Shown: positions 10,201-21,902, counted from the stretch's first letter. The stretch is 64,000 bases of DNA from Endothia cerciana (GCA_026119935.1 JALRMH010000019.1:62001-126000), one strand, 5' to 3'. Made by a program: numbers and translations. The notes: generated from the letters alone by a model not told the origin.

Positions 10201-12782
10201 AGCAGGCACCCCTGATTTGTCTCCTTGGTGATCTCGTCCCACATGAAACGGACGCCATCGATCTGATGGTCTTTGATCCTGGGAGCGATGTAGTTGTGAA
10301 CAAAGATGAGGCGTTTCCCATCCTCCTTCGACTCGTTGATGATAAGACGGCTCTTCTCCTTAGGAACAAGCGCTGAGACCTCCAACTGTTGTCGAAACTG
10401 GAGCTTGCGGGCCTCCATCTTTCGAGAGCTGCTCTCCTCTTCATGGCGGATTCGAGCCGATTTGGCCTGCTTCTGCTGCCGTATGAGCTTGTTCATCTGG
10501 CTAGGGGTCATATCTGATCCTTGAGTGCTGTCGTCAGGATTGAGTTCATGAAGCATATCAGTCTCGTCGCCGACTCGCGCAAAGCCATAGTAGGGGCCAA
10601 TCTTCTTGAGGAAAAAGTAAAAGAGAGGAAACGCGTCTTTCTTATGGTTGATTCTCTCCATGGTAATCTTGTCCAAGCTTGTCCTGTCGATGTTCCTTGA
10701 TTCTTCAGACGTGCGAGAGCTGCTTGTCCCAGTATACGTGTCGAAGAGTCGTGCCAGATGGGCCCCAGTCTCACGACGAGACTTCCCAGGGCTGCTCTTT
10801 CCCGGTGTTCCGTGCGAGTCTTGTGTAGATTGCTCAATCAGATCATCCCAGACTTGCTCAGGATCGTCCGAATAGAGGACGGCATTCAAGACACTCGCCT
10901 GTCGTTGTTGTGGCCAGAGCCATATGAGAGTGATAATAAGATTCTTGTAGTCCGACCTCGACTCCCAGTATTCCGTGCCCTTCTCCACAATGGCTTTCAC
11001 AGAGGAACGTGGTGGACAGTCATCGCTTGTGGCAGCTTCCAGTTGCGACGTACCATCTGCCTTCGGCTTCTTCGGAGTGCATAGGTTGATAGGTGACTTC
11101 GATGTATCAACTGCCGTCAGATCATACATCGGAATGTCGCCGTCGCTCGTGGGCGCAAAGATTCGTCCCGGGTCAGAGATAGGCATATCGGAGGCTGCCG
11201 GGTCGTCAATATCCATTACACCACCCACGAGATCATCGGAAGCGGCCGCAGAGTCCTCATAACCACGAGCGGGGACATCATCATTCGCAATAAAATCGTC
11301 CAACCCGTCGTCGCTCCAGATGTCGATGCCATCATCCGCAGGGTTCGGTACCTGCGTCTTCCGGGCTACAGGCTTGGATGCACGTTCAGAAAGGACCTTC
11401 TCAGGAGGAGTCTGCATCTTCAGCGTGCTGATGTTCCACTTGAGCCGTTCGATCTCACTGACGGTCGGCTCGAGGATAGGGCCCATGCGACGAAGCTCCT
11501 TCTCAGTGGAGTAGGTGTTATCCTTCAGATTATCGAGCCACTTGTTGAGACGTGCCTGCCCAACTCGCAGAGAATTCGTCAGTTTGATAATCTGACTATT
11601 GCGAGTGCCATTCCGACGAGCCTTGCCCCACAGTGGGAAAGCCTGAGGCAGCAGGGCTGGCAGTTTGGCTTCTGACCAGTGAGAAGCATGCTCTTCGACA
11701 ATCTGGCGAAGACAAGCATCGACCTCGGCAGGCCGAAGTTCAGATGGGTTGCTCAACTCTCGTGCCTGCTCTAGACGGACTTCCTTCTCCTCCTCCTCAA
11801 TCTCGCGCTCAATTTCTTGCCACTCAGAATTGTCCTCCTCATCAGACTCCCCAAATGCAGGAAGAACTGACTCATCACCGTCCCCAGTCGCGTTGAACCT
11901 ATCGGGGTCATGGAGGTATCGCTTCACCAGCCCATTGACGTATCTCTTTCTTGCTCGGCCGAAGGGCTTTGGTTGACCCCACCCGAATTCTGCATCGTCA
12001 TCAGACGTCGCATCGAAGCTGATGACATCGAAAAACGAGAATTTTCCGTTGCCCCAGTAGGCTCCTGGTCGGCTCAGCAAGCTTAATTGAAGTTGATCGG
12101 TCTGGCCGGAGGCGTTGGCGTCCCGACATACTGCCTCGTTGGGCTGCGCCGACGGTTGCGTAATTCTCCTGGATGACATGACCGCATCAGCTTCCGTCAG
12201 GATAGGCGCCGCACTGAAGCACGTATCTCGGTCAGGTGGGAGATCGACGGTGCAGAGCTGTGTTGGAGCTAGGCGCCGCTTCTTCTTGTAGGGCTCGTTT
12301 GATCCGCCGCTGATGTGAGTGTTGTTTGTTCCACCGTGGACAGCCATCGAGGAAGGTGATGGTTGTCCGTTGGCCATCGCATCTGGTGTAGGGCCAAGGG
12401 TTGTGACATCCATAAGGCCAGGCACTAGAGATCGCTTCTCCGTCTTGGTTGCCATCTCGCCGTCGGAATCACTGTGCAGTGACTTCTTGTATGCACTGTA
12501 CATCGGGCTTCTTATTCGGAGCTGTTGAATAGCAGTTCGAACAGCCATCTTGTGCTTTGTCTGTGTGATACCCAGGTCCGCCCAGAGGTCATTGGCATTG
12601 TCCAGCGAGTCCAGAAGCACTTCGCCGTCGTACTCGCACTCTCGAAGTCTTGATGCCAAGTGATTGGAATCTGGCAACTGCACGCGAGGTGTAGGCTTCC
12701 AAGTGCGGTTGGGTGTACAAAGCTCTTGCACAACACGTTCGACACCCCAAGTGAAGGGATCGTCATCCTTTGATTCCGCCAT
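7267..12782 (-). CDS. SNF2-family DNA translocase, ATRX/ARIP4 (RAD54-like) subfamily
   Basis: The predicted 1,798-residue nuclear ATPase has two exons, 12782-7977 and 7857-7267, joined by a 119-base intron with a GTGAGC donor and ACTAAC branch point. Residues 1-100 resemble a SAM-like helical domain (VQELC, GITQTKHKM). Residues 100-820 are long, acidic and low-complexity. The helicase core carries Walker A as MGLGKT (about 865-870), DEAH in GDEAHNFKN (about 990), ALTGSPLANN (motif III), STTAGGVGLN (motif V) and QAIGRAYRIGQ (motif VI, about 1317-1327). The last 200 residues form a conserved-looking helical block (YIRQWLAIRPDHLIDELRKG). Such proteins remodel nucleosomes or translocate on duplex DNA. 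The subfamily call rests on the HTMGLGKT and DEAH spacing and the Rad54-like motif VI. A 15-base duplication at 7808-7837 encodes PALPL twice. Confidence 0.9.
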
Positions 12783-14557
12783 GTTTGCTGAATCGAGGCC
12801 CTAAGAGCGAGGTGCCTGGGTCTGAAATTAGCCTCTGTTGTGTTCCAGATAGCCAAACGGTGACTCTTCCAACTCCATCCAGGACAGATATGCTCAAGGC
12901 TAGGACCTGGCCAAGCAGGCTGACAAAGTCCAAGGGAGACCCCCAGACAGTCCTGGAAGAGACGGACCTGAGGTAATCCATGATGATCGACGGGTACAGG
13001 TATGTGACAAGATGAACCAGGCAACGGGTGGAATGTGCTATTGAGAGAGTGTGGGGTTGAGGCTGTCGTTTGCAGATAGCTTCAACGTGGACGAGGGGCC
13101 AAGGGCTGAGAGCAAGCTGATACATGGGGAAGTATAGGCAGACTGCTGTGCGTGGGTGGGGAGCAGGTAGGAGGAGGGGGACAAGGGTATGCAGGCTTCA
13201 TGTCTTCCAAGATCGAAGCAGAACCTGATCAGGTCAGGCAACGGTGATGCCTGCATCGGTGTTTGCTTACCTAGAATGATGGGTTCGAGAAGAAGCGGCC
13301 TAATGGAAGGTCGCATAGGCTGTGGAAGAGTGAAGAAAGCTGTTTTGTCGTCAGTCTCGAGCTCGTCATCCTCTGCCCGAGGGGCATTGTAAGATGCATG
13401 TACTTAACTCGACAAGGATGGGTATGCACTCCATAGGCTGCAGAGATGACGTCGAAAGGGATCTGTAGGTGTCTCTTGAGAGGTTACCAGATAAAAACTG
13501 CAGGTGACACAGACTTGACGAGAGAAGGAAAGTAAGTCGAAGCTTGAGAAAACCTTGGGGTGGGTTGGGGGTGGGTTGTGTGAATGGACGTCGAAGGTTA
13601 GAGTAGAGGACGTCATTTGTTGCAGGGTGGGGTTTCTGCCTGGAGTTTCACAGAAGAGAGTAAGAGGCAGAAGTTCGGGGAAGGTGGGCGAAATGGTATG
13701 TACAAGTCGGCGAAGGTTTTGTGGAAATATTGACAAAGGTGCTGGAGCAGGCTCGACTTTGCAGAGTTGGTTGCCTCTCAACGTCACGAGGTTAGATGTG
13801 ATGCGATCCTGCCCACACTGAACTGGAGCTTAAGCCCTGGACCGCAGTCCCCTGGCGGGTAGACCCATTATATCGGGACAGCGTGGGGGCCATCGAGAAC
13901 TGTAGCATATACTGATAAGCCCCATCAGGACTAGCCTCCAACAGCCACTCGCCGATAAGGGTTGCTCAGGGTCTGCTATTTAGGGAGCCTCAGGAACATG
14001 CTCTGTTTGCGCCAGACAGACTTGGCAGGAAGATTGAGCTTTATAGCATAGCCAGAATATCTGATGATTCCATGGATACTTCGTATTGGTCACTGTCAAG
14101 TTCTGCATAGTATCCTGGTTGTGTTGTGGCTAAAACGTTCAGCATGAGGTGGGAGGCTATGGACCGACCACCCAAGCGGCCTGGGGTAGACATTCAGTGC
14201 TGGACTGCATCGTGAGCTCCGGACTCGGGATGCCGGCCCGTCAAGGATTAATAATACCTAAGACACCTTGAAAAAGCACACCATGTTGCTCTCGAGTGTG
14301 CAATACTGGAAAGAGTCCATGAATCTATCTAGTCGCCCTGGCCTCTACCCTGTTTCTTTCCCAACAGATTGTCTGAACACGCTGCTATCTGCCGACCAAA
14401 TTTCCTGGGAACACTCCTTACTTCCAAGTATGGTAAAAGCCGAGCTCCAACCGACCGTAATCACAGTAGGCAGTACTCGACGAAGGCCTTCGTACTTTTA
14501 CAATTACAGATCCAGGGCTAACATGGCCTGTGCATCCAGAAGAGAGCTTTTGTGGAG
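12783..14557. other. Divergent promoter region between the SNF2 gene and GSH2
   Basis: About 1.8 kb separates two divergently transcribed genes, so it should hold both promoters and 5' leaders. Short open frames on both strands (for example 13404-13787) show no domain or conserved pattern. I see no RNA gene or mobile element. Confidence 0.5.
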
Positions 14558-16295
14558 ATGGTCAATCACGACCTCACCCCGGACACCTACCCTCCGGCCG
14601 TGGATGATGTTGAGAGAGGGAGGCTCGTCGAGGTCATCAAGGACTGGACCGTTGCCAACGGGCTGACAGTCCGCCCGCCGCCTGCTCTGGTCTCGGCTGG
14701 CTCGGACCCTCATGGAGTTCTCGCGACGAGCGTCCCTGTCACTCTGTTCCCGAGTCCGTTTCCACGGGTCTGCTTCGACCAGGCCAAGGCTGTTCAGAAG
14801 GCGTACAATGAGCTGTATGCTAGGGTCAGCCAGGATGAGGAGTTCCTGAGCCTCATCATCAAGGAGTGAGTAGATATTGGGTCGTCTTTGAGGTCCTGAG
14901 GTCCTGTCTGGCCACCAAGCTCACGGCGGACAGGGTTGCGGATGGGGACGAGTTCATTGCAAACTTGTGGAAAGTTCACTGCAGAGTCAGGGAGGAAGGC
15001 TATGTCCAGGCGAGTCTGGCCTCAAACCCAGGAGGGAACGAAGAGTTCTAACTGTACGCAGACCATCTCTCTAGGGCTATTTCGATCCGACTACATGGTT
15101 CATCAGGACACGTCAGACCCGTCAGCCGGACCAAAGGTCAAGCAGGTCGAGTTCAATACCATCGCCTCCTCTTTTGGCGGCTTGTCGTCCCAGACATGTT
15201 CCCTACACAAGTAAGACCCGCAGGTCTAGATTCACACAATCGAATGGAATACTGAAAGCCGACGATAGGTTCCTCGCCGACACGGAGTATCCCTACCTAA
15301 AGCAGCCCGGGGCACACACCAAGCAAGACCTCCCATCTAACAACAGCATCGAAGGCTTAGCTGCCGGCATGAAAGCCGCTTTCGACGCGTACTCTGGTCC
15401 AGATCTCGGCCTTGAAACCTGCATAATCTTCCTCGTGCAAGGCGGCGAGCGTAACGTCTTCGACCAGCGGCACCTCGAGTACGCCCTGAAGTCCACTTCC
15501 ACGCGCATCCCCGTTTTCCGCCTGCCCTTCAGCGAGATCCTCCAGCGCACACGCGTCGCCGACACCTCTAAGCGCCAGCTCCTCTACCGCCTGCCGAGCA
15601 ACCCCGACAGGGAATTTGAGGTCGCCGTCATCTACATGCGCTCTGGCTATGACCCCGCCGACTACCCCGATTCCAGCGCCTGGGACGCCAGGTATCACCT
15701 CGAGCGATCAGCTGCGATCAAATGCCCAAGCGTCCTCACGCAGCTCGCCGGCGCAAAGAAAGTCCAGCAGGTCCTCGCCACGCCCAAGCCCGACTCATCA
15801 TCGGCCTCCGAGCTGAGCCGGTTCGTCCCCGAGGACACGCAGGCATGGAAAGACCTGTGGGCGACCTTCACCAACATCTTCCCCATGGACAACAGCGCAG
15901 CCGGACAGGCGGCGCGGAAGCTAGCGCTCGACCCGGAAGAGTGCAAGCGGTACGTTCTCAAGCCCCAGCGGGAAGGTGGCGGGAACAATTGCTACAAGGC
16001 GGCGATACCGCCGTTCTTGAAGGAGCTGCCTGAGGCGCATTGGAAGTCGTACATCCTGATGGAGCTGATCACGCCACCGGCGGTTACGAACATAATCTTG
16101 CGCAACGGGCAGCTGGAGCAGGGCGGTGTCATCTGCGAGCTGGGGATATACGGCAGCTGTGTGTGGGACCAGAAGACCAGGGAGGTCTTGCACAACGAGG
16201 AGGCCGGGTACTTGCTGCGGACGAAGGGCGGCCAGAGCGAGGAGGGAGGTGTCGCGGCTGGCTTTGGTTGCATGGATTCTTGCAACCTGGTTTGA
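14558..16295 (+). CDS. GSH2: Glutathione synthetase
   Basis: This ATP-grasp enzyme joins gamma-glutamylcysteine and glycine, the second step of glutathione synthesis in the cytosol. Four exons are modelled: 14558-14865, 14934-15009, 15062-15210 and 15269-16295, giving 519 residues, close to the family length. Visible signatures are NELYARVSQD near the N-terminus, LGLFRSDYMVH, KQVEFNTIASSFGGLS, GGERNVFDQRHLEY, the phosphate-binding YVLKPQREGGGNN at about 406-418, and the C-terminal alanine-rich loop EEGGVAAGFG. The second intron (15010-15061) appears to use a GC donor (CAG|GCGAGT) with a CTAAC branch point; only this junction restores the frame. The start at 14558 is the first in-frame ATG before the conserved YPP block. 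A short upstream exon cannot be excluded. Confidence 0.95.
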
Positions 16296-16797
16296 GAACT
16301 TGTGGGTTGTCAAGAGCATCTCCACGGCCTTGGACATATATAGCATCCAATCTGAGTTGAATAGACGAGGACTTCTGGCCCGTGGATACTGCGCCTTGGA
16401 AAGAGGCAGCTCGTGTGATCGGTGGACCATCGCCTCGTTATGCGCAACTCGACGAGAGCTTTCCGAGCACGGCAGAGTGGGATATGGTGCCGATTTTACC
16501 AGCGGTTGAGGAAGTGCGAGACGAGATGAGGAAATATCTGTATCGACATTTGGTATGCCTAGACTCCCCAGATCTGTCTACCGTCCACACGCGCGAAAGG
16601 TATCAATAAGACATACTGTGCCAAATCGAGAAGTTATCTGCAGAGTGGAGACGACAGCGGTGGAACAATAGACCCAACACAATTCCCTCGCATATCCTCA
16701 TGATCATCAACTCTTATCTACCACGACGTGTCATAGCTTGCACATAGCAAGACAATCAGTCCCGGAGGGAGTACGGTGTTTGGCGCAGGATGGCGTC
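16296..16797. other. Intergenic region between convergent GSH2 and RIM1, containing an orphan exon-like fragment
   Basis: This gap between two 3' ends would be expected to be plain non-coding DNA. It instead contains a coding-like stretch at about 16366-16555, listed separately. Confidence 0.5.
16366..16555 (+). pseudogene. Orphan exon-like fragment, unknown protein
   Basis: An open frame of about 63 codons is bounded by an AG (TTGAATAG) and a GTATGC donor-like site. It begins EDFWPVDTAPWKEAARVIGG and continues through a PSPRYAQLDESFP segment into an amphipathic end, VEEVRDEMRKYLYRHL. The amino acid texture is that of a globular protein, but no start codon or neighbouring exons are apparent and I do not recognise the family. 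It may be a gene relic or an internal exon of an unrecognised small gene. It is not part of GSH2, whose ORF ends normally at 16295. Confidence 0.3.
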
Positions 16798-17365
16798 TTA
16801 ACTCGACGAGCCCTCCTCCCTGGCAGACGCGGGTTTGCGGAGAACCTCCATGTGGCCTGGGGGCCAGAGAAGTCAGCGTTGAGGTGACAGGCAGGAAAGG
16901 ACGGCAAGACCAGGCAACTCACGCTGAACGATATTGAACGCGCTCCGGGGCTTGCCCTCGGAGTCCTCGTAGGTGCTTATGCTCGCTTCTCCCTCAAAAT
17001 AGACCAGGGTTCTGCACAGCGCGTGATATTAATTTTCTGTTCTCGCGGCGCGCATGTTCTGGGAAGGGAGGGGGGGGTTGGAGGACGAACCCCTTGGGCA
17101 GACTCTGGAAGTAATCGCGGCGCGGTCCGTCCTGCTCGAAGGCCGTGACGCGGAACCACGACGTCTTGGCATTCTCACCGCGACCCGTATTGGACGCAAC
17201 GGCGTACTTGAGAATCTCGCGGCCGGTCGACGTCGCCTGCAGCTCGGGGGGCCCCGCCAGGTTGCCGACGATGGTGATCTTGGCAACAGGCCGCGCGGGC
17301 GTGGTGCTGAAGGCGCGGGAGATGCGCGGGGCGGCGACTGCACGGCGGGTGAGGAAGGCAGACAT
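16798..17365 (-). CDS. RIM1: Mitochondrial single-stranded DNA-binding protein
   Basis: This small OB-fold protein (140 residues) binds single-stranded mtDNA during replication. Three exons are modelled, 17365-17091, 17011-16923 and 16856-16798, with both junctions in phase. The first 25 residues (MSAFLTRRAVAAPRISRAFS) form a basic, hydroxylated mitochondrial presequence. The OB fold follows: VAKITIVGNLAGPPEL, the Gly-Arg turn TGREILKYAVASN, the TSWFRVTAFE strand, and after the first intron TLVYFEGEASISTYEDSEG and SAFNIVQRHMEVLRKP. The order and spacing match bacterial SSB and yeast Rim1. The C-terminus is short and lacks the acidic tail of bacterial SSB, as is usual for mitochondrial forms. 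It converges with GSH2. Confidence 0.93.
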
Positions 17366-18660
17366 TTTCGAGGATGTTTGAGCTTGGGATGGTCGGCACG
17401 GGAAGTGAAGGCACCTTATCAGGGTGTGCGTGACGGTGTCTATGCTCTTGTTTTGGGACGAATTGGTGCTCGGAAATTTGAATTGCAGCTGCAAGTCGCG
17501 TCCGCTTCAAAACACGAATCTTCCCAAGGGAAGCTCATGAATCCATGAACCTTGTAGATGCATAGACCCCAGTACTAGCTTCGCCCCGTTAATTATCGGG
17601 GAACCACCCCGCCCGAGGTTCTCACCACAACCTGCATCTGCACAGATTACTTTTGTCCCCAGAACCGCCGTGATGACAACTCAGTTGTTCTTCTAATTGG
17701 CCTGCATACACAAAAGATCCTAGGAGCTCTAAGTTGGGCGCTAGCTAGCCAGCAGTGCCAGTGGCCACAGTAGGGTAGCCATATTTAATCGAAGTGTCCT
17801 CCCTAATCCATTGCGGTTAAGTATGAGCAGCACGGTGGGCCGATCGGCTTCTGGATATGCTCTCGCTTGTAATCCATCGTTGGGTTACTTTTTTGCAATT
17901 ATCATTCCGTGGCGGACACTCTCATCAATATCATCTGCGGATGAATCGACTGCTTCATGGGAGGCACCGGTAGATTCAGCACCATCACTCCGGGGCGGGC
18001 ATAGGAGTCGTCAAAGATGTGGCTTTGCCATCTTGTGAGGCCACAATGTATGATAAATTCATCACGTGGCCGAATTGACCATGCTTCGGAGACGTGGTTG
18101 GCTTCTGGCAGCAAGTCAGTCACTTGCGAGTGGGCGAAGTAACCCGGCTCAATGCTCAATTAGTGTGGTCAATGGGGTGGTCAATAGACCGCACCAACGA
18201 TCTCATTAGAACCCGGGGCAACATCTTTCCAAGGCTGGAAGCACTCGTTCCCTATTGAGACAATAATCATTGAACGTCATCTTCCGCGACAATGAACGTT
18301 ATCAATTATTTTCTGAATAGAAATCTCCTATTCATGCACGTCTCAATAGCACCATGGCCTTGCTCTCGTTATGGGCGAAGCCTTAAATACGCTTCGAATC
18401 GACCCAGAAGATCCTTTCCTTACCTCTGCTGGTGATCAAACCTGACTTGATTTCTATTCTGTCCTCTGATTTATTGACTGCGCTACCGATTCTGGGAGCC
18501 ATCACGCGCCGGCTCTCTGGAAACGCCCACACGCCCTGCTCATCACCGTGGCCTGGTGTATGAGCCCTCTAAGTTGGATGCCCCAGAAGATTTTCCTTTG
18601 GACGACCTCGACTATTCAGCTCTTGGAAGCAAGTTGCCTTGCGCGGTACATCAGCTCATC
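17366..18660. other. Intergenic region and STE3 promoter
   Basis: About 1.3 kb lies between the RIM1 start and the pheromone receptor, so both promoters are here. It is more AT-rich than its surroundings. From 18165 to 18350 it carries repeated GGTCAAT, TGAACGT and a perfect 10-base inverted repeat. The frame of the receptor remains open upstream to a stop near 18475 but without an ATG. Confidence 0.5.
18252..18349. promoter_or_regulatory. Possible HMG-box/pheromone response element cluster upstream of STE3
   Basis: The interval holds ACAAT at 18260, CATTG at 18268, ACAATG at 18289, two copies of TGAACGT (18271 and 18293), and the inverted repeat CTATTGAGAC (18252-18261) / GTCTCAATAG (18340-18349). 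ACAAT/ATTGT cores are the kind of site bound by HMG-box proteins, which include fungal mating-type and pheromone-response regulators. The regulatory role is inferred from position and motif only. Confidence 0.35.
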
Positions 18661-20596
18661 ATGAAGCTCGATGCTGCCATTGCATTTGTCGGGGGAGAGT
18701 ACGGCCCGACGCCGGGAATGCTCGCAAACATCATCTTCAGATTCACCATCAACCTGGGCGCTGTCATAGCCTGCTGGGTGCCCATGAGGCTCTTCTACAA
18801 GAATGGCGAGCTTGCCGGAACGGCCATGGTCTTAGCCACGGGTATCCTCAACTTTTACTACGCTCTCAATGCCGTGATCTGGCATAACGACGACATCGGC
18901 AACTGGCCCAAGGGCTATGGGTGGTGCGATGTTCAGCTTGCCTCATTCATCCCGCTCGAGACTCTGAACGCGGCCGCCATTTGCGCTATCATGCAGAACA
19001 TCTCAGATCAAGTCTCAGTCATGAGAGCCAGCGGATTGACACGCGAAGAAAAGAGAAGGAAACACGTCATGCAAGCCTTGATCATCACCCCCGTCCCAGC
19101 TCTGCAGGTCATCCTTTATTATTTCAACATCGCCATGAGGTACAATATTTCGGGTATCATTGGCTGCCAGGCAGTCTTCACGGGCAACTGGGTGTTTTTG
19201 ACATTGTTCTTATTGCCATGCCCCATCTTTGCAGTGGCTGCCGCATATTTCGCAGGTGAGCTCGAGAACCATACTTGCTTGGGTGCGATGTTACTAACTC
19301 AGCCCCCGCAGGCCTCACATGGTGGCGGTATAGGAAGATTGACGTGATCTCCCGAAGAGCGCTGTACAAATCTGGCGACTACGGATCACATGCGCGGAGC
19401 GCAAGGACGAAACGCAAGCTCTACTTCATGGCTCTTACGATCATTGCACCGTACTGCCCCATGCAACTAGTCTTCTTGTTCAACAACGTCAAGCTGGGCA
19501 TGCCTTGGTCAAAGCCCTACAATCTCGCGCGGCTCCATGCCCCAGGATGGGACGAGATTGACTATATGGTAGGTCCATTAGGTGATAGCATTTTCCTTCC
19601 GGACTGCTTCGAGAACAAACCTGCCTTTTTTTTCTTCTTTCTATATCCCAAACCTGGCGTGCAGTGGACCACCGAGGCCCCGGGACAGCCCCTGACAACC
19701 ATCTCCCTCTATTTCACTTTGTTCGGAAGAAGTATAATTTATTTCTAACAGTCTGATAGCCTTCGACGGTCGTATCGTTCGTGAGCATGTATATCAACTA
19801 CATCGCCGCGTTAGAAGTCGTCGTCTTCTTCATCTATTTTGGCCGTTCCCAGGAGGCACATGAGATGTACCACAAATACCTGCGCGTTATGGGCTTCGGC
19901 AAGATCTTCCCTAAGCTCAATGAGCGCTGGGACCCACCATATCGGCCCTCGATGAGCGTCAAAAGCCTATGGCCTCGAGACAAGAGCATCTCATCCTTTG
20001 CCATATCGACACACTCCCGATCAAGGTAGGACCGGTTTCAGCTGCCTTCGCAATCACGTGTGTAACTGACTCTTGACAGCTCAACCCACAAAGCCCGTTC
20101 TCATTCTGCTGTGCGGCCGCTTTCCGATCATCAAGACACTCAGCTCTTAGATATCTGTCTCAGCAGTCTGGACCTCGAAGCAGCACGATCCGTTAGGGAT
20201 GCAACACTGTCTACCGACTTCGGACCGCGGCTGCCATACCGAAGCCCCTGGGTCTTCCGCACCACCCTTGCACCAGACTTTGAGTTTCTAAAGTTGCCCA
20301 CCACCGCCAGTGAGAACAGCAAGTCTATTGCATACAGCAGTTCGAAACCCGTCATTCATCCGCGTCATCCTTCTCGGCCACGATCGAGTGCGCTCTTCCA
20401 TTATGCCCGCGTCACCGAGGACAAGACAGAAGGCTGGGTGTGGGACAATCACAGTGGTCCGGTTGTGCCGCCCAGAACGTGGGCTTCAAATGCTTCGGCC
20501 TCTACGCTAGGTGGTGATCTAAACTTGAGGCTTTCGGATTACGAGAGAGGCTTGGTGAGCATCAAGAAGGACTTTTCGAGCTCGACCGAAGCATAA
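18661..20596 (+). CDS. STE3-type a-factor (lipopeptide) pheromone receptor
   Basis: This class D GPCR is the Ste3/pre-1 receptor that senses the farnesylated mating pheromone. Exons are 18661-19255, 19312-19568, 19760-20025 and 20080-20596 (544 residues). The seven hydrophobic segments are interspersed with the family landmarks WVPMRLFYKNGE, NAVIWHNDD, GYGWCDVQL, QALIITPVPALQVILYYF, the RYNISGIIGCQAVFTGNWVF extracellular region, RTKRKLYFMALTIIAPYCP and PSTVVSFV before TM7. A serine-rich cytoplasmic tail of about 200 residues follows and would be the site of phosphorylation and G-protein uncoupling. The first intron has a textbook CTAAC branch; intron 2 is long at 191 bases. The start is uncertain: 18661 is the first in-frame ATG, but the frame stays open upstream and an extra 5' exon is possible. 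Confidence 0.88.
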
Positions 20597-21133
20597 GTGC
20601 CATAGTTGCGTTGTTGCAGGGAAATTTGGGAAACGTAACGGCTGGATCGGAAGCTTTGATTAGAGAGGCCAAACAGGCACGAAGGGAGGTTGGCACTTGG
20701 AACCTGGGCTCCAATCAATTTGATGATATGGTAGGACGACCCTTCAACATCAAATCCTTCCCCTTGTTTGTCAGCTGAAGGGTGGTGTCTCGATCGAAAC
20801 ACAATACACTGCGTTTTGCCGCGGGCCGTATGCTGCTGCCAGGTTGACATGTGTTTCTAATCACTCGATCTTTCTATACCACCATAACTCTTCCCGGCGG
20901 CGGAGAGGTCGAAGAGCTTGACGACTGATGCCACGTATGCGAAGCTTCTCGAGTGGTAGGACAGCTTGATCAACTAGACACCTATATCTGAACAGTGATC
21001 CAGCACTAAATTTGCCTCAGCGAGAAGTAGTACTCAAGCAACAGTAAGCAATAGTAACAAAATGGGTACCGGAGCAAAAAGATACCCAGGATTACTGCGC
21101 CCAGTATCCGAATACATACAATGTGCTGTACGC
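20597..21133. other. Convergent 3' intergenic region
   Basis: These 540 bases separate the 3' ends of the receptor gene and the CHORD-like gene. I see no coding sequence or repeat. Confidence 0.5.
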
Positions 21134-21902
21134 TCACGCAACCTCGATACCCTCATCGTCACCCTCACTCATCAATTCCGTCCTCTCAGAGGCACCATTA
21201 TCGTCAGTCGAGTCATCGGCCGTCAGGTCTCGAGTCGCATTTGACGCCTCCCAGGTATCCTCCCCAAGCGACTCGTTGACGAACTCGTTCGGCCTCAGCA
21301 GTCGGCCCTCGAATAGTCTGTCCATGTTGGGCTTTGCTTCAGCGTTAGAGTACATCCGGAAGCGCTTGAACTGGTTGTTTCTGACAGCAAGATGGTACCC
21401 CTTCGTGCACCCCGGCCTTGTGCCATTTCCCTGGCAACAGGCTGCGACAGAAGATCAGTTTACTAACTATGTTCGACACGGAGAGCGCATTCGGCAACTC
21501 ACACCACACAAACCCCTCTGGGTACTCCGCCTCGTTCTCAACCGAGACTTGCAGGCCGTCGATGTCCTCCTCCCAGTCATCCCACACTTCGCTCTCCCTA
21601 TCGATCTCTAGCTCCCCACTGTGGTGCAGACACGCCGTCGGCGAGTTGTCGCCCAGGCTGAACGCCCGCTTGCACTGAATGCACAGCTGCGCGGGCTGCA
21701 ATGGGGCTTTCCTCTTCAGGGGATTGGGGCTCGAGCTGCTCGGCCCACCGCTGTCGCCGCCGCTGATCTTGTCGAGGGTCGCGGCGTAGTTCTGCAGCTC
21801 GGCGAGGTACTGCAGCGCGCGGGCTTGGATGCGGTCGTCGTCGCAGAGCGCGACGAGGACAGAGTGTGCCAGGGGCTCGGGGGCTGAGAGGAGGCGGTCC
21901 AT
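21134..21902 (-). CDS. CHORD-like zinc-binding protein (conserved fungal)
   Basis: The predicted 235-residue protein has two exons, 21902-21503 and 21441-21134, with a 61-base intron. Residues 1-45 are helical. A Cys/His pattern follows that resembles a CHORD zinc domain: C74-x2-C77, C91 with H93/H94 in CLHHSGE, then W-S-C135-C136 and G-C145 to H150 in the segment FVWSCCQGNGTRPGCTKGYH. The splice junction falls exactly before the CC pair, and splicing creates the WSCC motif, which supports the model. The C-terminal 60 residues are acidic and Ser/Thr-rich (LTADDSTDDNGASERTELMS). CHORD proteins act with Hsp90/Sgt1 chaperone systems, but this is a diverged single-domain member, so function is inferred only weakly. 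The ATG at 21902 is the first in frame. Confidence 0.8.

Noticed and set aside
18354..18450. Upstream ATGs at 18354 and 18374 as the start of the STE3-type gene
   Set aside because: Both run into stops within 10-25 codons and no phase-correct donor to the receptor frame was convincing. They could be upstream ORFs.
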